Shown here: piece after piece, positions 23,052 through 33,401 of the stretch | Numbering within the stretch: the stretch's first letter is position 1 | Layout: every line of letters starts with the position of its first letter | DNA from: Euclidia mi | Taxonomy: Eukaryota > Arthropoda > Insecta > Lepidoptera > Erebidae | Assembly: GCA_944739405.2 (NCBI GenBank) | Contig: OX123186.2 | Coordinates: 89,631,034-89,695,033 of the forward strand | DNA: 64,000 nucleotides | Reading direction: 5' to 3' | Program-made: the position numbers and the translations under genes | The notes under the pieces: model-generated | What the model saw: the letters and a program-made list of their open reading frames with translations, nothing else | Told to the model about the DNA's origin: nothing | Database searches by the model: none

Positions 23052-23496
23052 ACTTTACGGGTTTATTGATTTTAGTCTATGTGTTTGTGACATACAAAAG
23101 TAAATATAATTGTAATAACTACTTTTAAATATTTCTGATGTTTTTGTTATGTTATATTTTATAATTGTCAATTTTGCAATCCAAATTTTAGCTGAGATTG
23201 TCTTGCCTTTGAAAAAATCGAGCTTCTGATTAAAAACAATATCATCATAGTGAGTAAAATTTACCTATTTAGTCATATCTCATGAGTATCGTATATTCAT
23301 ATCTCATATATACTAATCATTATTTAACTGGTCGTTCTATTTACACCGACGCTTTATGCCGAAATGTTTACTTCCGATTGAGGCCAGTCAAATAAATATT
23401 ACTATGTGCACAAATAGCATTTGAAAACGCATGAGTTTATGCTTTTTAAAAGCGAAAATGTTTGGGTTCTATAATTTATTTTTAACTTAGTTCCAG

Positions 23497-23684
23497 TGCC
23501 AGTCTTCGGAGTATCACAAAGAGGCAAACCAGTGATAGTCGTCGGCCAGTATCGCTACAATAAGTGGGTAGGCAGTCGCGGACCGCGGGCTCGATGGACC
23601 TGCGTCAAAGTAAAGAACAAATGTCCTGCTACCCTCATTACCATTGACGATGTGATAGTCAAGCAAACACCGCATAATCATTGA
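23497..23684 (+). CDS. mod(mdg4): Alternative terminal FLYWCH exon 9
   Basis: Acceptor cttagttccag ends at 23496. TG, then P-V-F-G-V-S-Q-R-G-K-P-V-I-V-V-G, Q-Y-R-Y-N-K-W-V-G-S-R-G-P, R-W-T-C-V-K-V-K-N-K-C-P-A-T, I-D-D-V-I-V-K and P-H-N-H before TGA (ends 23684). A second AG at 23489-23490, six bases upstream and in frame, could add two residues. All four ligands are present. Confidence 0.93.
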
Positions 23685-24310
23685 ATTAAATTAAATATTG
23701 TTTTTCAAATATCATTATATTTATTGACATTCTTAAGATGTTTCGACTGTAATGAGTGAAGTCTAGTGGGGATAGTTTAGAAGATTGTTGCTTGTCTATA
23801 GCTTATACTGCTAGGCAAATAAGACACGGCAACATAGTAATAATAGGAGCATGTTTTGAAAAATCTAAGAAAATATAAAGTAAAGAAAATGCATGTATTT
23901 TTAATTACTTAAAGTACCGGATCTTTTGTTGGAGGAAACATTGTGTGTTCTTCGTAAACGTTGTTAAATTGTTATCTAAGAAACTTTTATTTCAACATTA
24001 TGATTATTTTTAGAAGATAGATAAACGAAAAAGGTCTGGTGTAGAGCTATGTCCATCAGTAAACGCCTTTTGAAATTAGGTACGTGGGTAAGTTACAAGT
24101 ACAAGTTATCTATGCAGTCAATTAAAAGGTAGGATAGAGCAAAAAATACTTGTGCTTTGATAAATCTGCACTTTTAAAATAATATCTAAAAATAATGAAA
24201 TAATTATTGTGTTTATGATCTCGACAGGTAAAATGTCTAAAAAAGCAGTAAATAGATTGCAGGCAATAATTTGATTCGTTAAAGCCATTTTCTATTTTAT
24301 TTATTTTCAG
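23685..24310. other. Short spacer between exons 9 and 10
   Basis: AT-rich, no recognised repeat or gene; ends in the pyrimidine tract of exon 10. Confidence 0.45.
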
Positions 24311-24501
24311 TTCCATATTTCACTGTGTCTCGTTGTGGCAATCCTGTGTTACAAATGGGCCGCTACCGTTTCAACTAATACTACAGAAGCAAGGGTCCCA
24401 AATCTCACTGGGCATGTGTTAAAGCAAGTGTTGGTTGTCGGGCAAGACTTGTGACGTACGATGACGTTATTGTTAAATACATCAGCATACATAACCACTA
24501 G
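24311..24501 (+). pseudogene. mod(mdg4): FLYWCH exon 10 with one in-frame TAA
   Basis: Acceptor tttattttcag ends at 24310. TT, then P-Y-F-T-V-S-R-C-G-N-P-V-L-Q-M-G-R-Y-R-F-N, TAA at 24376-24378 where relatives have Lys (AAG/AAA), then Y-Y-R-S-K-G-P-K, W-A-C-V-K, G-C-R-A-R-L, Y-D-D-V-I-V-K and I-H-N-H to TAG 24499-24501. Apart from the single stop the frame, acceptor and all ligands are preserved, so the lesion is recent, polymorphic or an assembly error. As a terminal exon it would yield a truncated protein without the Cys and His ligands. Confidence 0.85.
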
Positions 24502-25138
24502 CTGCGAAATCAGGTAGCTAATGTTTATGTATTTGAGTAGGACTAGTGTTAATTCTTTAAAAACTACCTTCTCTTCCAAAAATACTTTCCAATAGTATTG
24601 CTTATTTAGTTAATGTTACTTATACTTAGTACTATGTTTTGCTTCAAGTTTAAGTTTTGTTATGGTATGTTTTTTTATCACCCCGCCATGAAATTTAGAA
24701 TAATATCGAAGACAATCGATGTCTCGTCCCTATTGGTGTTAAGTTTGTACTGTGCTGTTTTGATTTGCTGCAGTTTTTTATTTATGTTTGGTTTTTGTTG
24801 ACGCAATGTTTATTGTTATCTTTATGCTTTATTATATTTAAAAAATAGTTAAGTGATATCACTAATTTTGATGCTTTTGTTATGGATTGTTTGATTTTAG
24901 TTTATGGATTGTCAATAATCTCGAATATACACCTATTATAGTGGATTATTTAGTTTTTGCTTGCACCTTCAGTATTTATTTATCAGACGCTAGTCTGCTG
25001 TAGTGATGTAAGTTGCATCTGAACCGAATAACTTGGTCTGATACTCCGCTTATACGGTCTAGACCGGTAAAAACAGTTCAATCAAACATTGAAATTTCGT
25101 AAAACAAAGATTAATAAATATCCGTTTCTATTTTGCAG

Positions 25139-25389
25139 TGCCAATATTCACTTCTTCAAAGTTTGGCAAGCCAGTCATTCAAATTGGACAATACAGGTAT
25201 AATAAGATTTCAAACTACACTGGCCCGAGAAAAATGTGGAAATGTGTCAAGTCGACCGACGGCTGTCGAGCAAAACTCGTCACTATTGAAGACCAAGTGA
25301 TAGGGATGAGGTATGAACATGACCATAACGTTAAACGGAGGCGGAAGGAACTACAGAAGTGCCTGGTCAAGAACAATGTTATACCATAG
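25139..25389 (+). CDS. mod(mdg4): Alternative terminal FLYWCH exon 11 with basic C-terminal tail
   Basis: Acceptor tttctattttgcag ends at 25138. TG, then P-I-F-T-S-S-K-F-G-K-P-V-I-Q-I-G, Q-Y-R-Y-N-K-I-S-N-Y-T-G-P, M-W-K-C-V-K, G-C-R-A-K-L, E-D-Q-V-I-G and E-H-D-H. After His-x-His it continues N-V-K-R-R-R-K-E-L-Q-K-C-L-V-K-N-N-V-I-P before TAG 25387-25389, a basic tail of 20 residues absent from most neighbours. All ligands are intact. Confidence 0.92.
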
Positions 25390-25394
25390 CAAAA

Positions 25395-25492
25395 ACTGAA
25401 AGGCAGAGGACCGGTCATTGTGCGCACGCGTCGGGAGAGGCCTATGTCCAGCAGTGGACTACAATATAGGCTGATTGATTTGATTGAGTGTG
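25395..25492. repeat. Short dispersed repeat tail
   Basis: 'ggaccggtcattgtgcgcac', 'gagaggcctatgtccagcag' and 'gctgattgatttgattga' form the end of a dispersed lepidopteran LINE/SINE-type repeat directly after exon 11. Confidence 0.55.
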
Positions 25493-26517
25493 TATAAGGA
25501 ATTAGTAGTAGCAGCTGTACTATGATACTTAAGTAGTGGTAGGGTATCTTTGCCTGTTATTGAAACACTTTTTAGCGCTTCCTTCTAACCGCTCTTACAC
25601 CGCAATGCATACAACATAGGAAGTCAGCTTAAAACTAGTGCTGAAGTACATATTCTCGGCTCCTCAAAATTTACTTTCAAATCAGTGATACGCATAGATT
25701 TAAATCATCGATAAATCATTTACACAATAGAAGCATGAGTAATGTACCATACCTACTTATGTATTGCTGAGTATATTGAGATTATTGAATCGCAATAATC
25801 CTGTTACAGTGCTTTTGTAATGGATAAATAATAAAATTATAAGTAGTTTCAAGGTGCAATCGTTTGTAGGGTATAAACTAAATAATGGCATATACATACA
25901 TAGATTTATTTTAGGATGTGCCTATATACTTACCTATTAGATCAATAAGGATTATAAAATATTTGGACAATCACCAGTTTAAACAAATACAATGATTAAT
26001 TAACTCAGATTTATTTACTTATGTTGTACTTGTTGATGATATCTGTCGACCAAAGGTCGACTGTGACACAAAATGCCTTAAATATTGAGTCCATAATGTT
26101 TGTTAATAAATATTTTAAAATAAAGTTTAAAATAAAAATGTTAGATCTATAACATTAATGTTTTATTTCATAATTACCTACATAATGTCTTCATACACGT
26201 GGCATTCGATTACAAATATCCCGAATCTAAAAAAAGTTATGGAACTGGCATACGCTTTTGATATGTCACATGGTTGACGAAAAACGTATAGTAAATGTTA
26301 TTATGGCAACCAAATGATACGATAACGATAGCGAAATTAGAAATGAGGAGTTAATTCCACTTGTCCAGGCCTTACGACTCGTGACAGTAGCTAGTCATTA
26401 TGCTTCCAGGACCCATTACTAGTAGATCCAATGTAGCTACAACTGCTACAAGTAAGGGTAGTAACCACAAATAAATAAAAACCATAAAAATAAATTAATA
26501 TTTTCTTTAATTTTCAG
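25493..26517. other. Spacer between exons 11 and 12
   Basis: AT-rich, no supported gene or recognised repeat; pyrimidine tract for exon 12 at its end. Confidence 0.45.
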
Positions 26518-26780
26518 AACCTGTGTTCCTGACGTCAAGATTCGGCAAACCAGTGATACAATTAGGAGGATTTAGATACAATAAGTACGTTCGAAGTAAG
26601 GGCGTTAGGGCAACGTGGAAATGCGTGAGATCCTCCGCCGGCTGTCGAGCTACCCTCACTACCGTAGAAGATGTCATCGTCCGTGTGAATAGGGAACATA
26701 ATCATTGTGCCTTTAGCAAAAGAAACCCACTAACAGACATCAGAAGTCTAGTAGACGATGGTTTAGATATAGTAGTGTAA
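26518..26780 (+). CDS. mod(mdg4): Alternative terminal FLYWCH exon 12 with acidic C-terminal tail
   Basis: Acceptor tttaattttcag ends at 26517. AA, then P-V-F-L-T-S-R-F-G-K-P-V-I-Q-L-G, G-F-R-Y-N-K-Y-V-R-S-K-G, T-W-K-C-V-R, G-C-R-A-T-L, V-E-D-V-I-V-R and E-H-N-H. A 24-residue extension follows (C-A-F-S-K-R-N-P-L-T-D-I-R, then S-L-V-D-D-G-L-D-I-V-V) to TAA 26778-26780. All ligands are present. 'aataaa' is present 8 bases after the stop (26788-26793), a possible poly(A) signal. Confidence 0.93.
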
Positions 26781-26950
26781 AGAAAAATAAAGACATAAGA
26801 TGCACGACCCTTTGCATGTGGTGTTTACCTATAACTGGTTGTACAGTAAGTTATAAAACCCAAACACTTGTATGCCCTCTAAAATTAATATGTAACAACT
26901 GTTGGTAAACTTAAATAAATATATAAGAAACGAAATACCTCAGCTCTTAA

Positions 26951-27237
26951 GTATCGCAACACACCTGCTTCATCATCCGCGCGGAACGTTCGGCTGAAAA
27001 CGCTCGGGAGTATTTTTCAAATCTTCTATGACACATAAGTGGAAATTACGTCGCGTTTAGCACAGCACTGAACCTTCCGTTGAGCGTCAAATCATTACAC
27101 GACTGAATGTTAGCCGCTGTCACATAATGCTGACAGTTCTTCACGCTTTATGTGTCATGCCATTTGAATACTACGACCGATGATAGTTCAGACCCCGAAC
27201 GTTCGGTACGGAACTTTCAACAGGTGTGTCGTTACGC
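26951..27237. mobile_element. PIF/Harbinger-like MITE, TAA target duplication
   Basis: Ends 'gtatcgcaacacacctg' (26951) and the complement of 'caggtgtgtcgttacgc' (to 27237) are inverted. TAA flanks both sides (26948-26950 and 27238-27240). The interior has 'gaacgttcgg' in both arms. 287 bp, non-coding. Confidence 0.78.
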
Positions 27238-27315
27238 TAAGGCTGGTGAAAACATAAATGAATATATATAATTATTACATTAGTGATAATATAGTTTATA
27301 ATATTTTAAATAATA

Positions 27316-27704
27316 TCATCATCCTCTTAGCGTTATCCCAGTTTCAATCTGGGTCCGCTTACTAGTCTAACCGGATTTGGCTGAATATTAGCTTTTCCAC
27401 AGAGCGACTGCCTGTCTGACCTCCGCAACCCAAAGGGATAGCGATATTCCATGGTTTAGACTAGTGTAGTGATGTGGTAAATAAACTATTTAAAAGGTAG
27501 TGAAGCCTTGTAACAACTGTCAAAGATCCTCATGAAAACCAGGACCGACGTCTTAACGTGCTCTCCGAGGCACGGGACAAGCGATAATTAATTAATAATT
27601 CAATACGCACATAACTCCGAAAAGTCATTGGTGCGCGCCGTGGATTCGAACCTGATACCCTCTGCATGGCAGTCTGTTGGTATCTCCACTCGGCTATCGC
27701 TGCC
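27316..27704 (-). repeat. tRNA-derived SINE, family B, full-length reverse copy
   Basis: The complement begins 'ggcagcgatagccgagtgga' and contains 'caggttcgaatccacggcgc', a tRNA-like D-arm and T-arm. The distal part is 'accggatttggctgaatatt' and 'tatccctttgggttgcgg'-type sequence. Copies at 44503-44879, 63747-63917 (partial) and 31262-31423 (partial) define the family. Confidence 0.85.
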
Positions 27705-28056
27705 TTATAATTAAATAATATCATATCATATAATCTATACTATTTTCTCGCGCCGTGTCACGTAAAAACTAGTTTGTGATGAAGTGCCTCGCTGTTGCAT
27801 TGTGGTTACAAATTTTACAATTTTTCTTATACTGTTACGTAATATGAATCTCAATTTTATTATAAGATATCTGTAACTAGAACTAATACAGTATTTTCAA
27901 AATCAATTTTACTGTCTTTTTTTCAAGTGTATGCTTCAATATAAGTTTATGAATATGTTCTTAAAATTACTAATATAAAATATACAACACATTAATATAT
28001 AATATAATAATAATATAATAATCTACCACTTATTGTTATCTTATTTTTTATTGCAG

Positions 28057-28256
28057 ACCTGGTGCCAGTATTTACATACTCTTGATACGGCAAACCGGTG
28101 ATTGAAGTGGGGCGTCATCGATATAACAAGCGTAGCAATAATTTAGGTCCTAAAGCTAGATGGTGCTGCGTCAAAGCTAGGTCAGCAGGATGTCCCGTGA
28201 TCTTGGTCCCTATTAAGGATCAAATTGTGCAAGTCGGTGGCGTGCATACACACTGA
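28057..28256 (+). pseudogene. mod(mdg4): FLYWCH exon 13 with one in-frame TGA
   Basis: Acceptor ttttttattgcag ends at 28056. AC, then L-V-P-V-F-T-Y-S, TGA (28083-28085), Y-G-K-P-V-I-E-V-G, H-R-Y-N-K, G-P-K-A-R-W-C-C-V-K-A-R-S-A-G-C-P-V-I and V-H-T-H to TGA 28254-28256. Relatives have Arg (S-R-Y-G-K-P) at the stop, so CGA to TGA is a single transition. The rest of the frame and all ligands are intact. Closest to exon 14 (G-P-K-A-R-W ... C-V-K-A-R-S). Confidence 0.85.
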
Positions 28257-28721
28257 CTTCGGCCAATACTCGGCCATCTTGTTTTAAAATTGTTGTGTTA
28301 AGTGAAGATTTAAGTATTGTGTACGGAGGGCGTAGAATCAACCCATCGTTTAACATAATACAAACTGTGGTACAGTATGGTGAGTCCACCTACTACGCTG
28401 TATCACACTCTAGTACACTAAACATGTCGCTGATACTCAGTTGCTTCTGCGAGACAAGAGTTTGCACATATAGCGAAACGCAAGGTTGAGAATTTTGCAC
28501 TGACAAACTATTATGTACGATGTTTAAGTAATTAGTTTGCCTAATTTGCGTTATACATAGTGACATTTGTAGTGTTTACATTTATAGATAAAATATAAGA
28601 TATTTGTTAGTTTTATTTATTTTGGTTGTGTTTACTTTCCGTCATCACCGTCAGCTTTGTTAATCTGTCCCACTCACAGCACAGATCCAAGTCTCTTCTT
28701 TTTTTAACTAAAGGAATGGAC

Positions 28722-28753
28722 ATAAGCCACCACGTAGCTACGTGGTGGCTTAT
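28722..28753. repeat. Perfect 32-bp palindrome
   Basis: 'ataagccaccacgtag' is followed directly by its reverse complement, with no loop. Function unknown. Confidence 0.8.
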
Positions 28754-29112
28754 GGCCTACGCGTAGGCCAAGTAAGGGTATGATGATATAATCTGTATTA
28801 TACAAATTTATTAGACATGCAGGTTTCCTAAAAATGTGTTCCTCAAGAATTTAATCCGCGCATAACTTTGAAAGTCATTGATCTATCAATCATTGGAGAC
28901 CAGCTTGGTAGGTGGTTCATACGTTTGCAGTTAAAAATGATATACTCATTTGTTTTAACACACTATTAAGTAAATTCTGTTCAAGAAGTAAGGTAACTAG
29001 CTGAGCCATCAAATCCTTAATGAAGATAGCGAGCCATATAACATCACAATTATTTAGTTTTTGCTTTTCAGAACAAATAACATAACAATTATTGAAATTT
29101 CTTGCTTTTCAG

Positions 29113-29312
29113 AACCAATATTCACGACTTCAAGATACGGTAAACCAGTGATCCAAATAGGAGAATACAGGTTCAATAAGTACTGTCGCAGTAAGGGTCC
29201 GAAAGCGAGGTGGTTGTGCGTTAAGGCAAGATCTGGATGTCCAGCGTCTCTTATCACTGTTGAAGATGTTATTATTAAAGCCAATTGTGATCATACACAT
29301 AGATTTCTATGA
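29113..29312 (+). CDS. mod(mdg4): Alternative terminal FLYWCH exon 14 with duplicated acceptor
   Basis: Acceptor tttcttgcttttcag ends at 29112. AA, then P-I-F-T-T-S-R-Y-G-K-P-V-I-Q-I-G, E-Y-R-F-N-K-Y-C-R-S-K-G-P-K-A-R-W-L-C-V-K-A, G-C-P-A-S-L, V-E-D-V-I-I-K and D-H-T-H before TGA (ends 29312). All ligands are present. An almost identical acceptor (ttgcttttcagaac) ends at 29071, 41 bases upstream; its use would shift the frame and stop within four codons. Confidence 0.92.
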
Positions 29313-29378
29313 AGATAGAATATTAATAAATCTGAAAAAGTAGGTATTTGTTTTATTGTGCAAAAATGGTAGTCAGAC

Positions 29379-30410
29379 ATGCTAAAACAATCAATTATCA
29401 ATTTATCGCGAGAAGTGGATTTGAAAAAGGCTTACGTAAAAGTGGTGAGGAATGAAATGTGGTTGATGCTGTCGACGTATGGGGTGAACAGCAGCCTTAT
29501 TCGAGCTCTGAAATCGCTTTATGAGGATTCTAGAGCTTGTGTGAGGATAAACGGGGCATACACTGACTGGTTTCCCATCGACACAGGTGTTACACAAGGA
29601 TATGTAGCGTCACCATGGCTTTTTAACCTCTTCATGGACAGTTGTTTGCAAGATTTGAAACATAGTGATTGTGGATTATGGATGAATGAGATACTTGTCA
29701 AATGCCTCCTTTATGCTGATGATCAAGTTATACTTGCGTGTTCAGCGGAGGAGTTGTAGGAGATGGTAACAATCATGCATGGGGCGTTAGAGAGTTGGTA
29801 AGAGATGGTAAGAATGTAGAATATATTGAAAGAAGAGTTAATGCAGGTAATAGAGTGAATGGAGCTCTGATGGCGTTTATGAATAGCCAAAACGTGTCCA
29901 AATAGGCACATTTGGCTGTGCATAGAGGGGTGTTAGTACCTGCGCTTATTATGGTAGTGAAAGTTGGGTATGGCAGAAGATTCATGAAAGTAGAACAAAT
30001 GCTGTAGAAATGAGAGCATTGAGAATTATGTGTGGTGTGTCTTTGACTGACAGAGTAAAGAATTGAGTGATAGAGTGTTGTGGGATAAAAGAAGATGTAG
30101 TGACAAGCATCGAGAAAGATATGCTAAGAGTGGTGGAGAGGATGGATGACGAAAGATTGACCAAGCCAATATATAAGGCAAGTGTGAATGGAACAGGACG
30201 AAGGGGAAGACCTAGGCGGACGTTCTCTGACCAGATAAGAGATATCCTAAAACAGGACAGGTTAGAAGTACCCTGAGTAGAAGAGCATGAGGAATCTGAT
30301 GGGAGTGAATGAAGCAGGAGAGATATGTCAAGATCGTTGCAAATGGTGTCCCGTAGTCTCTGCCTACTCCTCCGCGAAACAAGCGTGAGTCTATGTATGT
30401 ATGTAGGAAG
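29379..30410 (+). mobile_element. Decayed LINE fragment (reverse transcriptase and C-terminal part)
   Basis: 29379-29759 reads D-L-K-K-A-Y-V-K, G-V-T-Q-G-Y-V-A-S-P-W-L-F-N-L-F-M-D and L-Y-A-D-D-Q-V-I, a non-LTR reverse transcriptase core. The next 600 bases, with several frameshifts, encode E-M-R-A-L-R-I-M-C-G-V, E-R-M-D-D-E-R-L-T-K and R-G-R-P-R-R-T-F, the familiar C-terminal part of an insect LINE. A second copy is at 57165-58065. It starts about 60 bases after exon 14. Confidence 0.8.
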
Positions 30411-30776
30411 AATGGTGAAATATAAGCATACGGCAATCATGCAGACTACGGTGAAAAAGAGTGCTTCTTTGCGCTACAACGCTTTAGCGGCTGACTCAGC
30501 TTGGTACTGCTTAAATAAAATTTCTCCACGGATGTTAGCGGTATAGCTGGAGGTGCAGATTGAATAACGCAGTGTACGGCATCTCCTCAAACGCAAATGT
30601 GCCAAACTGGCCACACAGAGGTCAATGAATATTTATGTAACCAATTGAAGTTGTTTCCAAAAGTTATCCTCGATAGTATTACAACGCCGTAGTATGCTAT
30701 ATCTACCGTTCTTGAGTTAAATTCAATTCATAAAAGCTTTTTGTGTACTTCAAATAACATTTGTGTTTATTTTCAG

Positions 30777-30971
30777 CTTACTACACACTTTCACATTTAT
30801 TTCGCCATTGGCAACTATCGTTTCAACAAATATTACAGGTGCAAAGACTCAAGAGTGAGATGGGTGTGCGTCAAAGGAAAGTACTGCCACACTACCGTCA
30901 TCACTGACACCGGAAAAATAATTGGGTTTAGGCACCCACACAGTCATATGAAATCTACAACAGACACGTAA
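30777..30971 (+). pseudogene. mod(mdg4): FLYWCH exon 15, N-terminal half deleted and out of frame
   Basis: Acceptor gtgtttattttcag ends at 30776. In the array's phase the exon starts Y-Y-T-L-S-H-L, then the conserved part (I-G-N-Y-R-F-N-K-Y-Y-R, R-W-V-C-V-K, Y-C-H-T-T-V-I, H-P-H-S-H) lies in another frame to TAA 30969-30971. About 14 bases are missing relative to intact exons, removing the S-R-x-G-K-P block. His-x-His may be H-P-H. It could be rescued only by a donor of different phase. Confidence 0.7.
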
Positions 30972-31232
30972 ACATATCTTACTTTTAGATTTTGACCTGT
31001 TCTGGTCGTTATTATTCATCCTGACTGCTAGGCTAGGCCTAGGTGGATTTGATTTTTAACCAGGAAAAGTCGTTGTGCGATGAACACAATTATTTGTTGT
31101 GGGTCTGGGTGTGAAAAATTATATAGATGATGTGTGTTTTTTAAATATGTACTTAAGTATGTCGTATTAACCAAGCAGGTTAATTTCGCCATAATTCTCT
31201 AAATATTTATTTTGTTTGTTTTTAGTAATTAG

Positions 31233-31233
31233 C

Positions 31234-31262
<29 letters not shown>
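31233..31262. repeat. (TA)n microsatellite
   Basis: About 14 uninterrupted TA dinucleotides directly before the SINE B fragment. Confidence 0.9.
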
Positions 31263-31265
<3 letters not shown>

Positions 31266-31423
31266 CTAACCATTCTCTTAGTGAGAAGAAGCCCGTGCCC
31301 AGCAATGGGACGGTATAAATTAATATGCATTTAAGTTCGAAAAATCATTGGTGCGTGCCATGGATTCGAACCCGAGACCCTCTGCGACGCAGTCTGTCGG
31401 TCTCTCCACTCAGCTATCGCTGC
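31262..31423 (-). repeat. tRNA-derived SINE fragment, family B relative
   Basis: The complement has 'gcagcgatagctgagtggag' and 'gggttcgaatccatggcac', tRNA-like boxes of family B. The distal part instead resembles the 12565 repeat ('aaccattctcttagtgagaa'), so this may be a chimeric or related family. It ends 41 bases before exon 16. Confidence 0.7.
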
Positions 31424-31464
31424 TTATATGTAACTTTTAATGAACATAATTTTTCTATTTTCAG

Positions 31465-31697
31465 ACAAGCCCGTATTCATAACGTCAAACCGAGGGAATC
31501 AGATGATACTTTGTAGAAATAATAAGTTTAGTTACAATAAGACAACGACGACGAACAAGAATAGGAAGAGATGGCTTTGTACAACATGGGCAAATGGCTG
31601 TCGAGCATATATCATCACATACGAGGACTGCGTTGTGAAATGTAATTATGAACATGTGCACACGAAACATGATACATATAGCCTTCTAGAAAAATAA
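31465..31697 (+). CDS. mod(mdg4): Alternative terminal FLYWCH exon 16
   Basis: Acceptor tttctattttcag ends at 31464. AC, then K-P-V-F-I-T-S-N-R-G-N-Q-M-I-L-C, F-S-Y-N-K-T-T-T-T, R-W-L-C-T-T, G-C-R-A-Y-I, Y-E-D-C-V-V-K, E-H-V-H and a tail T-K-H-D-T-Y-S-L-L-E-K to TAA (ends 31697). Divergent: canonical G-K-P-V is G-N-Q-M and the linker is Thr-rich, but all four ligands remain. Confidence 0.88.
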
Positions 31698-32178
31698 CGT
31701 CTAGCATTCATAGAAACAGAATTTTGTGATTTCATGGTAGTAACAATTATTGAAATAGATGATTGTTAAAAGGCAGCCAAGTTAATTATCAGTGGTGAAC
31801 GTATTTTTTTATCTACACAATCCGTCGCAAATGATTTGTCTGATCTCGTTATAAGTGGGTCGACCCTTTTCATAGAATTGCAGTTTCACTGATAATTTCC
31901 TCAGTCTACCTAAACTTACGCTAGGCAGACTGTTTACCTACCTATACTATTACATTAAAATGTCGTGCTTATAAGCGAACTCCCTGTATAAACCAAATTG
32001 TATTTGGTTGTGTGGTGGTGATACGAGATATTATAAAATAAATAACGAAACAAAATAATTGGATAACATATTTTCACTTTCATTTACTAACTTTACCTTG
32101 TGGTTACATTGGGAAATATTTAGTTACAACTTTCTATTCATTGAAATATACAGAATTTATTTTGATTATGCATTTTAG

Positions 32179-32414
32179 CTGCAGTTTTCACTGTGACTCG
32201 TCACGGCAACCCAGTGATTGAGTGTGGTGGATTCAAGTTTTTCTTGAAGAACGAAAGGAATAACTCCCCTAAAAGAACATTTAGATGCAGTTACTGGGAT
32301 CGAGGATGCCGAGCTACTATTACTACTGTCGAAAACGATATTATCAGGTCTAGATTGATACATAATCATCGTGAAACCTTACACATGAATCATATGTTCC
32401 AACATCTGTTTTAA
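32179..32414 (+). CDS. mod(mdg4): Alternative terminal FLYWCH exon 17 (Phe in place of core Trp)
   Basis: Acceptor ttatgcattttag ends at 32178. CT, then A-V-F-T-V-T-R-H-G-N-P-V-I-E-C-G, G-F-K-F-F-L-K-N-E-R-N-N-S, R-T-F-R-C-S-Y-W-D-R-G-C-R-A-T-I, V-E-N-D-I-I-R, I-H-N-H and a 13-residue tail to TAA (ends 32414). The core Trp before the first Cys is Phe; another Trp (S-Y-W) lies just after it. Pairs with exon 18, sharing the same substitution and an extended linker. Confidence 0.92.
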
Positions 32415-33401
32415 GAAGCGTTTTGCGCATAGATCTGAAAGTGACTAAGTATGGTGTCCAGTGCTGCTTGCAGAGAACACCAAAATTAGGTCATACAAAG
32501 TAAAAGACAGTCATTAGTGTGTTCAGAGTTTGAAAGTTCACCAAACTATTCACATATTGATGGTTATCGGTGTCCAGAAATAAAAAATAAACGATTAGGA
32601 GATATTGATATTAAAATGTATCTTTGTACATCGATTTAAAAACAACCGACGATCATGATCGACATTTGAAATTTTTGCTACTAGATATATTACGTATTAA
32701 TATATTTTACATCTCTCATGTTCGGTAAGTAGGTTCTTATTACCTCCAAATGGGGCTTGTAGGTGACTAATTAGCGCTCTAGGGTAATAATGTAGGTAGA
32801 AAAGCCCTAGGGCGGTAAGTAATTAAAAAAACACTTCTTTCTTTCAAAAAGTTCGCGTACATCTAACCTTCATACTGGCAATGGACATCATGCATTCAGC
32901 CCAATGACCAAAGAGGTCGCTTTGCTTTAATTTTAAATAACGGCGAAGCTCAATTTTGTTCTTGAAAAAAAAAAAGTTCTTTACTTGATTCTTTTTAATG
33001 AAAAAAGGCGGGAATGAAAACTTTTACTTTAAATATGTTTTTGTTTTTTTTTTATAATTACGTGCTAATTAGGAAAAAAAACATGAGTTCTTCAAGTGAT
33101 GAAGATATAACCTGTCCTTAAAATTTTAAAATTGTTCGAATTTCACTATAAATTTCAAGAAATAAAATGTTTTATTATTGTAATGCCGGTTTTTTCTACT
33201 TACCTCACAATCGAGATGTAAAGTAGAATAGTTACCTCGGGTATAAGCATCAATTGCACCCTCGAACTATAGGCGCCCTCGCTGCGCTCGGGCGCCTAAA
33301 TATCCCGGGCTGCAATTGATACCTTACAGCCCTTGGCTACTAATCTACTATGACATGAGGTTTATACAATATTAAATGTCAAATATGTATCGTCTAATGG
33401 G
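32415..33401. other. Spacer between exon 17 and a MITE, with a GC palindrome
   Basis: AT-rich without supported genes. A GC-rich near-palindrome lies at 33271-33297 ('aggcgccctcgctgcgctcg' then 'ggcgcct') between imperfect copies of 'atcaattgca', probably a small dispersed foldback repeat. Confidence 0.45.

Noticed and set aside
27600..27704. Possible tRNA gene on the minus strand
   Set aside because: Part of SINE family B, repeated almost identically at 44790-44879.
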